5,389 nucleotides of DNA, from the NCBI GenBank assembly GCA_016784285.1, contig JADHUX010000036.1, forward strand, positions 1 to 5,389, given 5' to 3'. The stretch comes from Parcubacteria group bacterium. Its GTDB lineage: Bacteria; Patescibacteriota; Minisyncoccia; Phycocordibacterales; UBA2163. Position numbers and translations under genes: made by a program. Shown here piece by piece: positions 4,856 to 5,389 of the stretch. The stretch's first letter is position 1. Each line of letters opens with the position of its first letter. The notes beneath the pieces were generated by a model that was not told where the DNA came from, ran no database searches, and saw only the letters and a program-made list of their open reading frames with translations.

Positions 4856-4884
4856 ATTGTAGCATATTTTGGTAGATAGGGCAA
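4856..4884 (-). promoter_or_regulatory. Promoter of the infC-rpmI-rplT operon
   Basis: On the minus strand TTGCCC (4884-4879), a 17-nt spacer and TACAAT (4861-4856) preceded by TGC form an extended -10 promoter. Expected +1 is near 4849, giving a leader of about 18 nt before the TTG start. That is too short to hold an L20-type regulatory structure. This position decides the infC start choice. Confidence 0.7.
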
Positions 4885-4893
4885 TAAAAAGCC

Positions 4894-4922
4894 TTGACAA
4901 TATAATAGTGGTAATATAACAT
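4894..4922 (+). promoter_or_regulatory. Candidate promoter of the toxin-like gene
   Basis: A perfect TTGACA (4894-4899) is followed at 17 nt by TAACAT (4917-4922), or at 15 nt by TATAAC (4915-4920). Both -10 choices are imperfect. A second option is TATAAG at 4956-4961, which would start transcription about 2 nt before the ATG. All of these lie in or next to the two palindromes, as expected for an autoregulated toxin-antitoxin promoter. Which one is used cannot be told. Confidence 0.4.
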
Positions 4923-4936
4923 ATATGGTATATTAC
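4911..4936. repeat. 26-bp AT-rich palindrome, candidate operator
   Basis: GTAATATA, one mismatch, CATATATG, one mismatch, TATATTAC: 24 of 26 bases are symmetric around 4923/4924. It overlaps the candidate -10 box of the toxin-like gene. An operator for a dimeric regulator is an inference. AT-rich DNA gives palindromes easily, but one this long is less likely by chance. Confidence 0.5.
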
Positions 4937-4942
4937 TAGTTA

Positions 4943-4958
4943 ATAAGGTCGACCTTAT
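4943..4958. repeat. 16-bp perfect palindrome, candidate operator
   Basis: ATAAGGTCGACCTTAT is perfectly symmetric and contains a GC core (GGTCGACC) in very AT-rich surroundings. It ends 11 bases before the ATG at 4970. It may be the binding site of a dimeric HTH antitoxin or other repressor, or a hairpin in the 5' UTR if the upstream promoter is used. Confidence 0.55.
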
Positions 4959-4969
4959 AAGTTAACAAT

Positions 4970-5323
4970 ATGAAAAAAATTGAATTTGAATTTTGTGAGA
5001 AAGAAAATAAGAAACTTTACATTGGAAATTTTCTAAAAAATCTTGACGAAAATTCTTATAAAAAAATAAATGTGAAGTTGGAGTATTTTCAAGAGCATAC
5101 TTTATTAAGTTTTCGTAATTCTAAGCATACAAAATTATTAGATAAAAAAACTGAACTTTCTGAGGTTAGAACAAAGATTAATAAGCATTGGTTTAGATTT
5201 CTTGGAAAATGGGTAAAAAATATTTTTTATATAGTACATGCTTTTAAAAAGAAATCTAATGAAACTCCACCTCGCGAAATCAAAACAGCAAATAAAAAAG
5301 TTGAAGATTATTTTAATAAATAA
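4970..5323 (+). CDS. RelE/HigB-type (phage Gp49-like) toxin-like protein
   Basis: A 117-residue basic protein resembling the RelE/ParE-superfamily HigB/Gp49-like toxins, which are ribosome-dependent mRNA endonucleases normally silenced by an HTH antitoxin. Recognisable parts are FLKNLDENSYKKI (21-33, first helix), a second helix region to about 48, TELSEVRTKI (61-70, the 'LxELR' strand), FRFLGKWVKNIFYIVHAFKKK (75-95; HAFxKK is the family's core strand and loop) and ETPPREIKTANKKVEDYF (98-115, C-terminal helix, family 'TPxxEIxxAxxRxxxY'). Base composition is clearly AT-richer than the core genes, which suits an accessory or transferred gene. It is divergent from infC behind two palindromes. 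In HigBA order the antitoxin follows. No ATG-initiated frame occurs in the remaining 66 bases, so a partner would start beyond the window or be absent. Toxicity is inferred from family only. Confidence 0.75.
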   Translation: MKKIEFEFCEKENKKLYIGNFLKNLDENSYKKINVKLEYFQEHTLLSFRNSKHTKLLDKKTELSEVRTKINKHWFRFLGKWVKNIFYIVHAFKKKSNETPPREIKTANKKVEDYFNK

Positions 5324-5389
5324 ATATTATATTAAATAAATTAAAATAATAATATATAGAAGTTAGCTCAGAAGTAGAAAAGCAAGTTG

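Noticed and set aside
4832..4900. N-terminal extension of IF3 from the upstream TTG at 4900.
   Set aside because: The extra residues do not resemble IF3, and the extended -10 promoter lies within them, so they are unlikely to be transcribed from that promoter.
5356..5389. A tRNA-like 5' half near the right edge (TTAGCTCAG resembling a D-arm).
   Set aside because: The D-stem would have a C-A mismatch, the loop lacks the GG pair, and the would-be acceptor strand is almost pure A/T. The rest is outside the window, so it cannot be supported.
5324..5389. Possible start of an antitoxin gene after the toxin-like gene.
   Set aside because: The stretch is very AT-rich and has no ATG. One frame is open from 5353 to the edge, but has no usable start codon before it leaves the window.

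Overview
The window looks like a chromosomal segment of a small-genome, AT-rich bacterium, most likely of the Candidate Phyla Radiation (Patescibacteria, Parcubacteria-like). This rests on the style of IF3, of the extended NDK and of the SLOG-fold protein, on very tight gene packing, and on the lack of clear Shine-Dalgarno motifs. It is an inference from protein style, not a database match. No reading frame requires UGA recoding, and all visible stops are TAA or TAG.

Layout, left to right. Positions 1-389 hold the 3' part of a methionine aminopeptidase gene (map), cut by the left edge. Positions 438-1049 hold an enlarged nucleoside diphosphate kinase (ndk). Positions 1042-1251 hold an apparent stand-alone structured RNA gene. 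It has a TTGAAT-17-TATAAT promoter whose predicted start lies next to an 18-position closing stem, two internal hairpins, and a perfect 29-bp terminator palindrome. Positions 1274-3068 hold a two-gene overlapping unit: a four-helix membrane protein and a beta-CASP metallo-beta-lactamase RNase. Positions 3095-3736 hold a Rossmann/SLOG (LOG-like, TIGR00725-like) protein. A bidirectional terminator (3729-3776) separates this plus-strand block from the convergent infC-rpmI-rplT translation operon on the minus strand (4831 down to 3769). Divergent from infC, an AT-rich promoter region with two palindromes precedes a RelE/HigB-type toxin-like gene (4970-5323). Any antitoxin partner would start beyond the right edge.

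How the parts fit. Most genes are core: N-terminal Met removal, NTP supply, initiation factor 3 with ribosomal proteins L35 and L20, and an RNA-processing nuclease. The accessory parts are the toxin-like gene and possibly the RNA.

Two plus-strand genes (1274 and 3095) have an extended -10 element placed so that the expected +1 is the A of the ATG, which predicts leaderless mRNAs. infC has the same kind of promoter but a leader of about 18 nt and a TTG start.

The most interesting items are the unassigned RNA gene at 1077-1243, the leaderless promoter geometry, the hairpin core shared by both terminators, a GC-rich palindrome inserted in frame in the RNase gene, and a methionine aminopeptidase with Ala at a normally conserved catalytic His.
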